Shown: positions 51,606 through 64,000 of the stretch, one piece after another
Position numbering within the stretch: the stretch's first letter is position 1
How the letters are laid out: each line of letters starts with the position of its first letter
Source: Cunninghamia lanceolata
Lineage: Eukaryota; Streptophyta; Pinopsida; Cupressales; Cupressaceae
Direction of reading: 5' to 3'
Assembly: GCA_027924645.1 (NCBI GenBank)
Contig: BSBN01001361.1
Location: 595,500-659,499 of the forward strand
Length of the DNA stretch: 64,000 nt
Notes under the pieces: model-generated
Told to the model about the DNA's origin: nothing
Seen by the model: only the letters and a program-made list of their open reading frames with translations
Databases searched by the model: none
Made by a program: the position numbers and the translations under genes

Positions 51606-54600
51606 TACGCCTTCCTAATAATCGTATACTGCCAACGTTGTGCGCCATCTTCCTGCATAGAAGAAAGAAGGATGAACCAGGCCAAAACTAATCGCATGGC
51701 TGTATTCGTGATCCTGAGATAGATCAAATATTGTTTAGGTTTATTTTTGCATATCCCATAAGGGACAGATAAATTGTAGATTGAGTTTGAACTTTGAGAT
51801 GTATTAGGTCAACATTATTCAAAATTCAAGTACACAAAAAAATAACATTTATATGTTAATCATTACATTTAGACAAACATGTCAAAGTGGGTAAAAACAA
51901 AATATAAAAGTGTCAAATATACACTTTTAACAATTACACTCACAAACCCTGTGTTTTAAAATATTAATCAGTTGACAAAAATAAGTAATTGAACAATTGC
52001 ATAGGTGAAAGGTATGTTTGTTGTGGAAAACAATAAGCTTGATCAAACTTTATTTGGAAGTAGTTATTACTAGAACATGTACCATGCACCAGCAACAAAT
52101 TACATGTTAAATAATATGTTAGAGATTACAAAACAATGATTTAATTGCAAGATATGTTATTTTATCTGCCAGTTTTATTTATATAGAATAAAATCTATAA
52201 ATAGGTGCATTAGAATAAAAAAATAATAATCGTTGGATTTTTTTTTAGTTCAATTTTTTTCTATAAGTTATATGCAAAATGATCACAAATAAAAGTGGAT
52301 ATCTATTATTTAATTTGCAACTAATATAAGATATGCATGGTAAATACGGTTTTTCAATATCATGTCCTGATGGATTTTCTAGGATCCATGTTTGGATTGT
52401 ATATATTTTCTCATTGATTTGTAAAAGTTGAAGTATATACATTAGAGAAGTGATCGATATTTGTAGCGAACCTTTCATTTTTCCTTATTACTGTATTCTA
52501 GAAGTCGATATTTTAGATTTTTGATGTTTATATGTTTGCCCGCCATCCTTACTCGTATGGACGTGTTGTGTTGCACTTGGGTCTTTCTTGTTTAATCTCT
52601 TCTTCACCCAACACATTTGTAGTTGTGTGGCAATGTTGTGAATTCTATTAAGGTTCAAAGAGTAAAAAATCATAGAGTATCCACTTAGTCATCTCGATTG
52701 GATTGTATCTAGTTTAGCTCTAGTTGGAATTCTAGTTGCACTTGGTTGTTAGTCATACTTCAGTTGCACATTTGATAAGAAATCAATTATACATATAGTG
52801 GAAATACAATCATTATCCTATTGTGGTGATGTAACATAGATGCTGAAAAACACAATAGGACATTTTTCGAAAGCATGATACTAATATTGAAAATTGAGTA
52901 CTATAACTTTATGGTAAGGCTCTATAGTATAAGCTTAGAAGTAAACTCTTTCACAAATGAAATGCCATAGATATACTAGTTTATGGCAACTTTTCCATGT
53001 AAGTCTCTAGTAGTTTGTAACTTATAAGCAAATTTTACAAAGGAATAAATTCAAAAAATGTACTTATAGATTAAAAACCTATGGAATAGAAATATACAAA
53101 TATCAGGGAAGAAAGGCTAGCAATGTATTTAAAAGATGAATGAATAAGTTACTTGTGTTGTAACTTATGGTAGGTGGTGATTTGATGGGTGCACCAGGCC
53201 CTTATAATAGAAGGTAGTTCAAAAATAATAGATTGGAAAAGTGACCAAAGAAAAAATATATATATCTAAATTATTTGATAATTGATTTGTGCCTTGACCG
53301 TGTAATTAATATTTATAGTAAGCAAACAAACATAAAGTCCAATACAGATGTTACAATACTCGAAGAAAATATAATTATAGAGATTTGCAACTAAAGTAGG
53401 AATCAACTTAAAATAAAATTATTATTTAAGATGTGAAGTTCAAAGTGAACTTATCTAATACATAATTTTTTTTAAAAAAGAGACAAATAAGAAAATTGAC
53501 AGGTAAATTTGGAAATGTTTTATTTAGTCTTAAAATTCTTGGTAAATTTTAGCTTTGGACCATTCATGATGGTGGGTTGGAGCCTAGACACTGGCATACT
53601 TTAATCACTATAAAGGTTAATGGTAGTGGGATAAGGACTGACTGAATTACAATAAAAAAAAGGACAATTTAAATAAAAATATATTATATATTTATTACAT
53701 ATTTAAAGCACTTAAATTTATTCGTATTTACTGAAAATAGTATTTTAAAGAAATTATTTATAAGGTGTTCTTTTTATGAGAAAATGTTTTGTAATTAAAA
53801 AAATTACAAAATGTATTTTTCACTTGTAATATAGATTACATACATTTTTCTATAAAATTTAAAATTAAGAATTCGTGTTCATTTTTTTAATAATTGACTA
53901 TATCCCCACAAAAATGGAATTGTATAGAATGGGCCAATTCAATTAAAATTGAGAAATCATAAATCAAAATGATTTAAAGAGAAAAAATACTTTACATCTA
54001 TGGAAAATAACACAAGTATTCTAATGACATAAAGACAAAAAGAATATATTAAAACAACAATTAATTAGAAAGCAGGTTTTTCTAGCCTTAAGAAGACTCA
54101 TGTCACATTGATTGGACAAAAAATCAAGAAAATCCTAATGGATTAAAAATAGACAATCAACAAGAGAGGAGGAACCCTCCAAACCCCATAGATAAGACAT
54201 AAGGAGTTGTTCCCTTAAAGATTGTACATGGTCTAAGTATCGAAAGTAATGATTAGGTTTATGTTAGAAAACTAGACCAACATGAAAACCATTTGAAAAT
54301 ACAAATAATTTAAGTTAGCTATGAGCGAATAAATAGGAAGAACGCCACAAGAACCTCCATACCATCAAGAAGCACACCAATAGGTGATATCACATAGTTT
54401 TCATTTGTTCTCTTATGCTTTCTAGCTTTCTATCTTCTCATTATTTTGTATCATATTGAGATAATACAGTACAGCTGTCATCACCTTCATAACACTCTTG
54501 TTATCACCCTCTCAAATTATTTGAGGAGGGCTTGCATACATTTGTTGTATTGGAACCAATAGAAAGAGAGGAACAATACTTGCACAAACTATGACCAGTA

Positions 54601-57600
54601 ATAAGCTGAAAATTTGTATACTTGCATCTCATAAATGAGACAAACAATTTAGGGGTTTCAAATTGAAACACAGTAAATTCTCATCAAATCACTCACGCAA
54701 TGAACAAGACACCTGAATTCAGAAAGAAGAACCCCTGATTGTATTAGAAACTTAAAGGAATCTCTGCATAACAATAATGAATCTGCTAAAAAAATGAACC
54801 ACTGCTGCTGAAAACTGTAAAAATGGCTGAGTTACAAGACAATCTCCTTCTCTGCAATATGCAAAGGCAAAAAGCCAAGAACTAAGGAAAAGAAAAATCA
54901 TAAGCTTTCTTATTATATAATACAAAATTGTCCCCAAAAAGTGAATGGGCAGTCAACTCTAGCTCAACTAAACTCAAAAATATGCATGAATGAGTTTGAA
55001 AAGGTAAGTCCAAGTTGATGGGTGAGCACAAGTGAAAAGCCTAAAATTTAGGCCCCAAAACTCCTCCAAGATGAGCAAAAATAGCTTGGAACTCCAAGTC
55101 TCAAAGTCCTTGACCAAGAAACTACCAAAAATAGTCATGTCAAAAATAGAACTCCAAATATCTCTCCCTGCATGACCCTGCACTTCAATTCGGCACCCCT
55201 CCTATTTTTGTGTACCTCGAAAGACTTCTGATCAGGTCCGTAATGGTATTTTTGGGAAAATATCAAATTTTTTTTTTTTTATTCGATATTTTGTACATCT
55301 TAGTAAATTGCATTTTCAGAGGCCTTCGGAGCGAAATCAGGAAAATCCACCTCGAGGCAATAGTTGGCATTAGCCGTAGCAACCTGCAACTTGAACTACA
55401 CAATTGGTTTATCTTTCTAACGAGTTGGAAAACTTTGAATTCTGATAAAGCGGCGAGGAGTTATGACCATGCCAAAAGTTTTTTTTTTTTGGACTTATGG
55501 TCTTTAGGTACCTGTATCTGCATAGTGAACAAACATGTTAGATAAAATGTAGAGGCCGAAGCCTCTCTATTCTGATCTGATGTTCTCTTCCTTGCTACTT
55601 CATTTGAAGTCACTTGCTTCATAAAAGCATTAGAAAACAACTCTTACAGCCCACCCTAATTGGACTACCAAGCACATTTTTGTAACAGTTAAAATGAGAA
55701 CTAAATTAAAAAAAATGAAAATGTTGTATAGCTAGGGCTTGACTATTGATAACCTAATGATATTCATGAATACAGCTACTAGACCTAAAATTAAGTAGAT
55801 AAGAAATGCTAGGTTGCACATACACCCAATATATGAGACACGGTTGTATTACTAAAGATGAGTCCTCTTACATATGTCTACTTCATATGCAATCTAGATC
55901 TACACATGTCTAACCCTCTATATGTTTTATCAAACATCAACTGTTAGATAATTTAGCATGAGTTATAACAATGAGTTATAAATGCGGACACGATTTGTAG
56001 GTGCGTAAACCTTTGAATATCAAATTTGCGTTTGATCTCACTTAATATAATTAGAAAAAATAATAGAATTTGATTCTACACATAAGAAAGGTTAGAAATA
56101 ACTAGTTAATTTGAAATGAAAAGATTTTAATAGTGATTTAAGTGTGGTCATGGATGCACAAGTAATAGAAAGTTAGTGCCTTGATTATTTCAACAACTTG
56201 GTTAAACCTTAGGCATCATATACAAATGCATGTGCAAGACAAAATCTAAGAACTAGAGATGCATTCATAAACCATAAGTTGGACTTTATGATTAGCCAGA
56301 GGTATTTCTTTATGTAACAAGAAGCATACATAATAATGTATACTTTAATAATCTATAATTCAACAAGATGGACCCATATATTGTCATATCCCATTTTTAA
56401 TCACCTATTTTAGACATATTACTATGATTGATTAGTTTCTCAGGGTGAGAAAAAAAATATTTTAAATGATGTGCAATGTTTTTAAAATGAATTGTTTTAG
56501 AATCATTATTCACTATCTCAAATTATTTGAATTATTAGACTAACCACCATCATACTATTCCTAGGTGGATGTAGGATATAGTTTCCCTCTAACAAGTTGA
56601 GGGAGAGTATCATTCGAGAGAGGATGATAGATGGCAACGGTAAGGCAGATGAACTAAACAAGAGAACTCTCACACATGATGTTTTTTTGCAGTAGAATAA
56701 TTGGTAATGTTACGTCAATTGTTGGCAGAATCATTATTCAACATATTTCTGCATTAGTCATGTGTCGTCAAGGTTGTTTGACATCCTTCTAGATAAGCTG
56801 TGCACTGTCGGTATTAGTTAACACGTTTTTCCGCATTTGTTCGTTATGTAGTAAAGTGGCTTGATTCTTAGTAGAGTTGAGATCTCTGTCTTTGTAGTCA
56901 TTTAAGCTATAGCACGTGATATATTGTGTTATTAAGTCTATAATTACATCACGTTCATCTTGGTCCCCTTGGATAGGTGAAGTTGTCTTGAATATTATAT
57001 TTTATCAAAATGGTAAGGATGATAAATATTAATACTGTCGCTATAGCAAGTTTGAGGGGACTATTGCATCTCACTTCTCATTAATGCATGAGTAAGTGGA
57101 AGAGTTTATGTTAAAAAATGGAAAAATCAATTATTAAGTAATGAAGCATAGAGGAGTAAAACTACAGTTGGGACAACCATAGTGGCTAACCACTACCTGT
57201 TTCTTGGAGGAAATTACTCCCCTTTTCCAATAGATCTAGGAGTGGAGTTGAAGGAGTTTAATGAAATGAGATTTGCTGGCAATGAGGAGAAATGGTGGAC
57301 TCATTAGGGGGCATTTTTCTGTCTAATCCAGCATAGTGGAGTATTGGAAATAGAGTTAAATTAGGCATTGAATGAGAATGGAGGAGTCTTCCTTTGCTGG
57401 CACACCCCTAGGAGGAAGTGGCATCTTATTAGACATATGATTCTCTCCAAATAGGAGATAGAGCTAGCGAGCATCAGAAGGAACTCTGCTGTAATAGTTA
57501 CAGTCATGCCAACACATTTTTAGCATCATTTGCCCGTAATTACTCAAACTTACTGTCTCATAACAGCAATTCAAGTTTTTGGAAAGGAGCACCACTAACA

Positions 57601-57745
57601 ATTTACGACGTCTCCGTTAGGTCACGTCACTTGCAAAAAATTTGGAATAATGTGTCAAAATATCAATTGTTTGGCCTAAATTGTCGAATGTGTTTGCACT
57701 CGTTCTCAAAAAGCATGAGGTTTCTAGGTATTACGCATGTGGCAG

Positions 57746-57905
57746 TAGTGACAGAGAAAATCATTCACAATTTTACCATCATGGATATTGATGGGAGTGG
57801 GGTTTCTCAAGGTTCTCTTGGCTATTAATGTCGCTTCTAGATGTGGTTTAACTAGCTCTAATTATACAGAGCTATCACATCTCTAAGAGAAGTACAAAAC
57901 CCAAT
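57746..57905 (+). pseudogene. Glutathione peroxidase exon relic, module A, U5
   Basis: As U1 module A. Confidence 0.87.
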
Positions 57906-58243
57906 GTATAAGACCATGTATCTCTACATCTCGAACATTTCAAATGATCAGCCATTGGATGGATGGCTATCTTTTCTTATTAGGAATACTGTAATCACAC
58001 GGAGATTGGTTCGTAAGCGTAGCAAATTGTGGATTTTTTTAACGTGGGGTATGAGATTAGGAAGGGATGCAACCAAGAGACTAATAAGGGAGATAGAGAG
58101 AATAATGTTTAAAAGATGAAAGATGCTGGCATGGTTGAGGAATCAACTCAATTGTTTGGCCACTCATTTTCCCTTAAATTGTCGAATGCGTTTGCACTCG
58201 TTCTCAAAAAGCATGAGGTTTCTAGGTATTACGTATGTGGCAG

Positions 58244-58403
58244 TAGTGGTAGAGAAAATCATTCGCAATTTTACCATCATGGATATTGATGGGAGTGAGG
58301 TTTCTCAAGGTTCTCTTGGCTAATAATGTTGCTTCTAGATGTTGTTTAACTAGCTCTAATTATACAGAGTTATCACATCTCTAAGAGAAGTACAAAACCC
58401 AAG
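58244..58403 (+). pseudogene. Glutathione peroxidase exon relic, module B, U5
   Basis: As U1 module B. Confidence 0.87.
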
Positions 58404-60464
58404 GTATAAGACCATGTATCTCTACGTCTTGAACATTTCAAATGATCAGCTATTGGATGGATGGCTGTCTTTTAGTATTAGGAATATTGTAATCACATGG
58501 AGATTGGTTCGTAAGTGTAGAAAATTGTGGAATTTTTTAACGTGGGGTATGAGATTAGGAAGGGACGCAACCAAGAGAGTAATAAGGGAGATAGAGAGAA
58601 TAATTTTTAAAAGATGAAAGATGCTGGCATGGTTGAGGAATCAACTCAACAATAGTTGACCCATTTGCATGTAAGTTCTGACAACCATTTCTAAAAAGAA
58701 ACTACACCATGATTATCTTGCAAAATAATGCATGCTATAAGACAGTACTTGGATATCACATTAATCTCACACACTCAAGGTCCGCAGTTCAAAAATGGGA
58801 TCAGACAAATCATATGACCTACTTTTGATGCTAGAGGGACTCGTATTTACAATTTATTTTAAGTATCTATTTGTTTACGAGGATTAATAGGAGGCTGCAA
58901 CCTTCTCAATCCTGAGTCATAATATCATTTTTGACAAACAGTTCTCATGCCTTTTTAGTGCATCCACAATTTATATACATATTTTATGCTCATAGGTCGC
59001 AATAGAGAATGTGGTTTCTGGAAATATGCTTGCATGTTTCATTTGTTTGAAAATTTCATACAAACATTCGACAAATCTATTTTATAGATATCCTACAAAC
59101 ATTGCTTCATTTTCTGGGTCAAATCAAATTTGTATTAGAAATCCACGTCTCTATTTTTTCTACCAGACCCTCCAGACAGCTGAGGTGGTGGAATTTTTCT
59201 TTGACTGATATAAATGGTTCAGGTTTTAGCCGAACAACTCTTCGATTTTTATCCTAGGAGACAAGTTATTTAGTGGACATTAAATATTTATCTATAACCT
59301 TTCAAAATAAGTTGTGCAATGTTCAATACCTTTGTTTCGTTTAGTTTGACATCATTTTAATTTATAGAGATGACCCATTCATGAGTAAGATCAAGAAATA
59401 GTAAGGGGTTTGGCAATAAATGGGTATTACTAATTCAAACCTCTTACGACCTTGACACGGGGCGAGATTGAATTACTAACGGATGCATGTCTTACTCTTA
59501 CTGTGAGTGTTAGCTTTAGGCTCGTCAAGTAATCTTTAAGGTGTCCTCCTTATTTTATTCATTATGCACTCACTGCATGATCCTCCTATCTCCCATGCAA
59601 ATGCCTAAGATTCATCCTAAATTAAAAAACGTTTAACTACGTATTTATGCACTAGAGAAAATTTTCATGGCGATTTTTCATCAATTGGCAATTTTTTGAC
59701 CTTCAAGGGGTTCAAAATGGTGAATATCACTAATTTTGGAAGCATATTATTTCACGCAAATTTGATTGCATTTTTGTGCACGTAGCTTCAGATCACCCAC
59801 AAATCGATATTTTGATATTCGACAATAGCACTGTATTTCCATACTGTTTATTCCGATTTGGTGTTGATATATAGAGGAAACTTTTAATTCAGGTCCAATC
59901 ACTTGTCAGGTGAATTTTCATTTTTCAAATTTACGTTTCAATCACCTACCTGTTTAAATTAAGTACGAGTAAATGGTGGTGTGATTGCTTTATGGCTTCA
60001 TGGATCTAAGAGTGAGCATCCAAGTGCGCTCCACACACAGAATGAGCATCTGCAACCTATTTCCAGTCGTGGAGTTCAGCCACATGAAGCTGAGCATCCA
60101 AGTCGAAAGGTTGTGCCCCAAAGGTAGTGATAGCTTTGTAGAGATTCAAAGTGGTGGCTTTGTATGAACAATGGTAGAAACAAGCTAGTTGGTGTTGATA
60201 AATGTGGAGAAAATGGGAAGTACGAATGATGGAATTATTCCATCAGGCTACCCATCATGTCTAATGCATGGGATGCGATTTTGAATTCCAAACACATTGA
60301 ATAGAGGTTGACGTGGCCTTGTGATTAAGCAGTAACACGTTTAGAAAAAATGAGCCTTCATGGCCTTGGGTTTGGCAAGTTGTCATTCAATATGAGACCA
60401 TATTGAAAAGCGGTTTGAAAGGACAATGTTTGACAAAGGCTTCAGTGACACGGAATAATAGCTA

Positions 60465-60943
60465 TCAAAGGAAAACAGATTGAGATGAGAACACGGATCG
60501 ATCCGAACACTTGAGTACCCTATCAGACCCTTCTAGGAGATTACTCCATGTGTACCATGTTGTATGATCTTGGCTGCATTTCATATTGTGATGAAAAAAA
60601 TCCTTTATTGTGTATAAAAAATCAAGCCTCTCTTTCGCTAGCTTTCCATCGCATAGGCAATGCTCCACAATTATCACAGGCTATTTCAATCATATTAAAG
60701 TCTCTGGAAAAAACTCAAGTGGCGGCAGAAATTGAATTTGCACTCCATTTCCAAAGAGTAGATCTCTCAACAACATCATTCAAGGCATAAACGTTAATAA
60801 CTCCAGAGGAATTATTATTAATTTTGAAAAGAGTCCATAATGCCTGATTAACAAGGTCACATTCTTGGTCAGCTAAGTGTTGATGCCACATAGGAAAGAT
60901 GAAGGTGACAATACCACTCCGACCTGTTTCATAGATGCTACAT
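60465..60943 (-). mobile_element. LINE ORF2 endonuclease relic, U6
   Basis: Copy of 1598-2076; no private change seen. Confidence 0.85.
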
Positions 60944-61210
60944 GAAAAATGACTTCAAGGCCCAATAATACAGTAAGCTGCAAAAAAAAAGCAAAAAACA
61001 GGTAAATTTTAACCTCTTGTAAATAGAGAATATTCAAACATAAAAAGTGACCTCGAGCATCTTGAATGCAATACTTTCATGGGAAGTCCGTCAAACCTCG
61101 AACATTCTAGGAGACACAATTCATAAACCCATGAATCCTCACAAAAGTCATCTACGGTTTTACTCGTGTAAAGCAACATTCATTAAAATAATCGACACCT
61201 TAACCACGTT

Positions 61211-61394
61211 GATTTTAAACGTGACCTGGTTTTCGGAAATTTTATTCAACCAGAAGAAGCACCGCGTTTGGCTTTAAGTAATGCAGCCGAATCTGTAAAT
61301 GCCGCATTTACAGAGTCGGCTGCATTACTCAACGCCAGACGCGGTGTTTTTCTGGCTGAATAAAATTTCCGAAAACCAGGTCACGTTTAAAATC
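61211..61394. repeat. Inverted repeat upstream of PR-1, U6
   Basis: Same foldback, with G at unit 2392 as in U3 and U5. Confidence 0.9.
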
Positions 61395-61483
61395 ACAGAA
61401 CTTGTGAGCAAAGCGACGCTCTCGCAAAGAAGTCAGAAATCTCTAATTTACCTTAAACCTATAATTTTATCATTTTGTGCCTG

Positions 61484-61491
61484 TATTTAAG
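61484..61491 (+). promoter_or_regulatory. Candidate TATA box of PR-1, U6
   Basis: tatttaag, 155 bp before the copy 6 start codon. Confidence 0.45.
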
Positions 61492-61645
61492 AAGACAGTC
61501 GTTGCAGAGCATTGTCATAACTCAATCTTATCGATTGTTAGTCTTGATAGAATTACATCTCAATCTCACTTAAAAATCAATTATCTGTTGTTATCAATTG
61601 TTAGCAGTTGTAAAACTTGTGAGATTACAAGTTATAGTGTGAAGG

Positions 61646-62143
61646 ATGAGTCCATTTTTCCAGCTAGTCCTGCTCCTGTTGGTGCCGGTGGTGGGGTTAT
61701 TAAGCCGTGTAGAGGGCTTGACCAACTCGGAGGCCGTTGCTGAATTCCTTGATCCGCAGAACGAGGCCAGAAAAGCCGTTGGAGCTCCCCCGCTTATATG
61801 GAACAGGACGGTTGCCGCTTATGCATACAATTATGCGACAGTGAGAAGAAATGACTGCTTACTTCAACATTCGCAAGGATCGCCCTACGGTGAAAATATA
61901 TTCTGGGGCAGCGGCCCACATTGGACACGTCGACAGGCAGTGGATGCTTGGATTGCTCAAGAGAAGTGGTATGTCCATGACAGTAACACTTGCACAGGCC
62001 CAGACTGCACACACTATACTCAGATTGTGTGGGCGACAACCACAAGTGTTGGGTGTTCTCTTATAAAATGTAAGAACAGGGATACATGGGTCATATGCAG
62101 CTACGACCCCCCGGGCAACTATGTTGGCGATAGGCCCTATTGA
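61646..62143 (+). CDS. PR1: Pathogenesis-related protein 1, copy 6
   Basis: Asn27 form. The gene is complete, but its unit is cut by the window end about 1.9 kb after the stop codon. Confidence 0.96.
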   Translation: MSPFFQLVLLLLVPVVGLLSRVEGLTNSEAVAEFLDPQNEARKAVGAPPLIWNRTVAAYAYNYATVRRNDCLLQHSQGSPYGENIFWGSGPHWTRRQAVDAWIAQEKWYVHDSNTCTGPDCTHYTQIVWATTTSVGCSLIKCKNRDTWVICSYDPPGNYVGDRPY

Positions 62144-62991
62144 TGGGCTCAGTATAGCCAGCATATATTTTGCAGTTGAGAAGTGGCAAATATTATTCTT
62201 TGTTTTAGTATAGTAATAGAAAAACGGTGCTGTCATTAGCCATCTTTGTTGGTGACAAAGCGATGGTATTCATAGCACATTGAAGTCTCATTGGGTTTAT
62301 CTTTGTATGTCAGTAAACCAAATTTGAGTCCAAACTTAGATTTCCACTACGATTGAATCATGGTACCAGGCCTGCAATTTGAGAGACGGTCGTCGCATAT
62401 TTATTTGAGTTTTGTAAGTTAACGGTTGAAAAATTAAACTGAATGCAGACTTCGTTAGGCTGAGATTTCCCTAACCAAATTCAACTTCTTAACTCTGCAT
62501 TTGGCTTAATTCTTTTAAATAAATGGCAACTTTAACTGGAATTATAATAATCTTTTAACTGGAATTATTATTCTTTTAAATTGCAGTGACTTCGAAAATG
62601 TCAATCTCTTCACTTCTTGAGGAAACACTTTTTCTGAACTCTTTCTAAAGAAAACTTGACTCTACAAATTTCCCTAAACCGTAAGTCGAAAAGCAGTTAT
62701 GAGACGTAGCAGTCATGAAATTTTGTTTAAGAAAAGCTTCTTTCATTAAAAACAAAATTGATTTTAAAGAAGTATATGATCACATTCAATAACCTTTTGT
62801 TTGGAGTAACAATCAGAGTTTGCTCATCCGGTTTAGTCTAATGAGCAGAGTTTAATAGTTCAACCTCTTTAAAAATACTAGTTAAATATAGCTATAAAAA
62901 ATTGTGGGTATCCCCTTTTAGACTATTATTCAATCTACAGGCTCTAATTCTTAATTAAGGATTATTCTTTGTAAAAATTTTAAACTCTGAG

Positions 62992-63378
62992 TTATTGAAT
63001 GGTGTATTTACAGACTACACTTTTTCTTCCCTTTTTGAGAGAGACAAATGCAGTGTTTAAAGCCATTAAGCGTTGACTTGTTTTATTCCCTCGACTTTTG
63101 TTTAGGCATTTAGTTATAAAAAATGATGGAGTGCCCAGAGCCCGTGGGGGGCCTGGAGCCATGTCCAGAGCATGGTGACGTGGAAAGTGAACTACGTTAA
63201 ACACCTCTTTAGCCTTGTCCGCAAGGCCTTCGGGAAGTTGAAAGAGATGGCCATTAAGAGGTCGGTCGAATGCATTAGCACAATCCACCCTAAGACCCCT
63301 CTGAAGGCCCGTGTAAACACATGCAGCATGATATGAAGATTGCAAAAGATGATGTTTGGAGATACCCTCAATAGGCAC
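62992..63378 (-). other. Unrecognised 128-codon minus-strand ORF, U6
   Basis: Same translation as the frame at 4125-4511. Confidence 0.25.
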
Positions 63379-64000
63379 TACGCCTTCCTAATAATCGTAT
63401 ACTGCCAACGTTGTGCGCCATCTTCCTGCATAGAAGAAAGAAGGATGAACCAGGCCAAAACTAATCGCATGGCTGTATTCGTGATCCTGAGATAGATCAA
63501 ATATTGTTTAGGTTTATTTTTGCATATCCCATAAGGGACAGATAAATTGTAGATTGAGTTTGAACTTTGAGATGTATTAGGTCAACATTATTCAAAATTC
63601 AAGTACACAAAAAAATAACATTTATATGTTAATCATTACATTTAGACAAACATGTCAAAGTGGGTAAAAACAAAATATAAAAGTGTCAAATATACACTTT
63701 TAACAATTACACTCACAAACCCTGTGTTTTAAAATATTAATCAGTTGACAAAAATAAGTAATTGAACAATTGCATAGGTGAAAGGTATGTTTGTTGTGGA
63801 AAACAATAAGCTTGATCAAACTTTATTTGGAAGTAGTTATTACTAGAACATGTACCATGCACCAGCAACAAATTACATGTTAAATAATATGTTAGAGATT
63901 ACAAAACAATGATTTAATTGCAAGATATGTTATTTTATCTGCCAGTTTTATTTATATAGAATAAAATCTATAAATAGGTGCATTAGAATAAAAAAATAAT

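Larger units (their letters stand above)
57664..58649. repeat. Internal tandem duplication with GPX relics, U5
   Basis: Modules A and B; module A matches the U4 form. Confidence 0.92.
47095..58867 (+). repeat. Tandem array unit U5 (complete, 11,773 bp)
   Basis: Same content as the other units. It has G at both unit positions 2180 and 2392, C at 6229 (shared with U4), and the T8A6 form of the run near 6380 (shared with U2). Confidence 0.98.
58868..64000 (+). repeat. Tandem array unit U6 (partial, first 5,133 bp)
   Basis: Truncated by the end of the window at unit position 5133, so the array continues beyond it. It contains the LINE relic, inverted repeat, PR-1 gene and unknown minus-strand ORF, but not the GPX module. 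A private T replaces G in the gacgctac motif near 62661. Confidence 0.98.

Noticed and set aside
1..64000. CRISPR array, prokaryotic operon or phage content
   Set aside because: The repeats are 11.8 kb long without spacers, and the genes are plant families with signal peptides, intron remnants and LINE sequence. Nothing is prokaryotic.
1..64000. Pure assembly duplication as the explanation of the array
   Set aside because: Not fully excluded, but units carry distinct, partly position-ordered substitutions, including an amino-acid change. Simple duplicated assembly of one locus would not produce these.

Overview
The window is nuclear DNA from a land plant. The evidence is an intronless plant-type PR-1 gene with a secretory signal, a decayed plant L1-type LINE, and an exon of a plant phospholipid-hydroperoxide glutathione peroxidase (GPX) with intron-like flanks, all in AT-rich non-coding DNA. 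The LINE and GPX fragments look gymnosperm-like from memory, but the clade is only a weak guess.

The whole 64 kb is one head-to-tail tandem array of an 11,773/11,774-bp unit. With the phase set at position 1, the units are U1 1-11773, U2 11774-23546, U3 23547-35320, U4 35321-47094, U5 47095-58867 and U6 58868-64000 (partial). Neither array end is in the window. By eye, the units differ at only a handful of substitutions plus two homopolymer length changes. The array is therefore a very recent macrosatellite-like amplification of a gene with its own 5' and 3' flanks.

Layout of each unit, in U1 coordinates: 1-1597, mostly featureless; 1598-2076, minus-strand relic of a LINE ORF2 endonuclease domain; 2344-2527, near-perfect 184-bp inverted repeat; 2617-2624, TATA-like box; 2779-3276, PR-1 coding sequence; 4125-4511, GC-richer minus-strand ORF of unknown nature; 4512-7590, AT-rich and empty; 7591-8460, possibly derived from a retroelement; 8461-10569, AT-rich and empty; 10570-11555, an older internal tandem duplication, each half holding one dead GPX exon; 11556-11773, junction.

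PR-1 is the only gene I judge functional, and there are six copies. All have an intact reading frame, signal peptide, six cysteines, the CAP tetrad and a C-terminal CAPE-like peptide. They differ in protein only at residue 27 (Lys in U1 and U2, Asn in U3 to U6). The likely consequence is higher dosage of one secreted defence protein, with each copy carrying the same promoter and the same upstream hairpin. Conflicting SNP patterns among copies point to ongoing exchange (gene conversion or unequal crossing-over).
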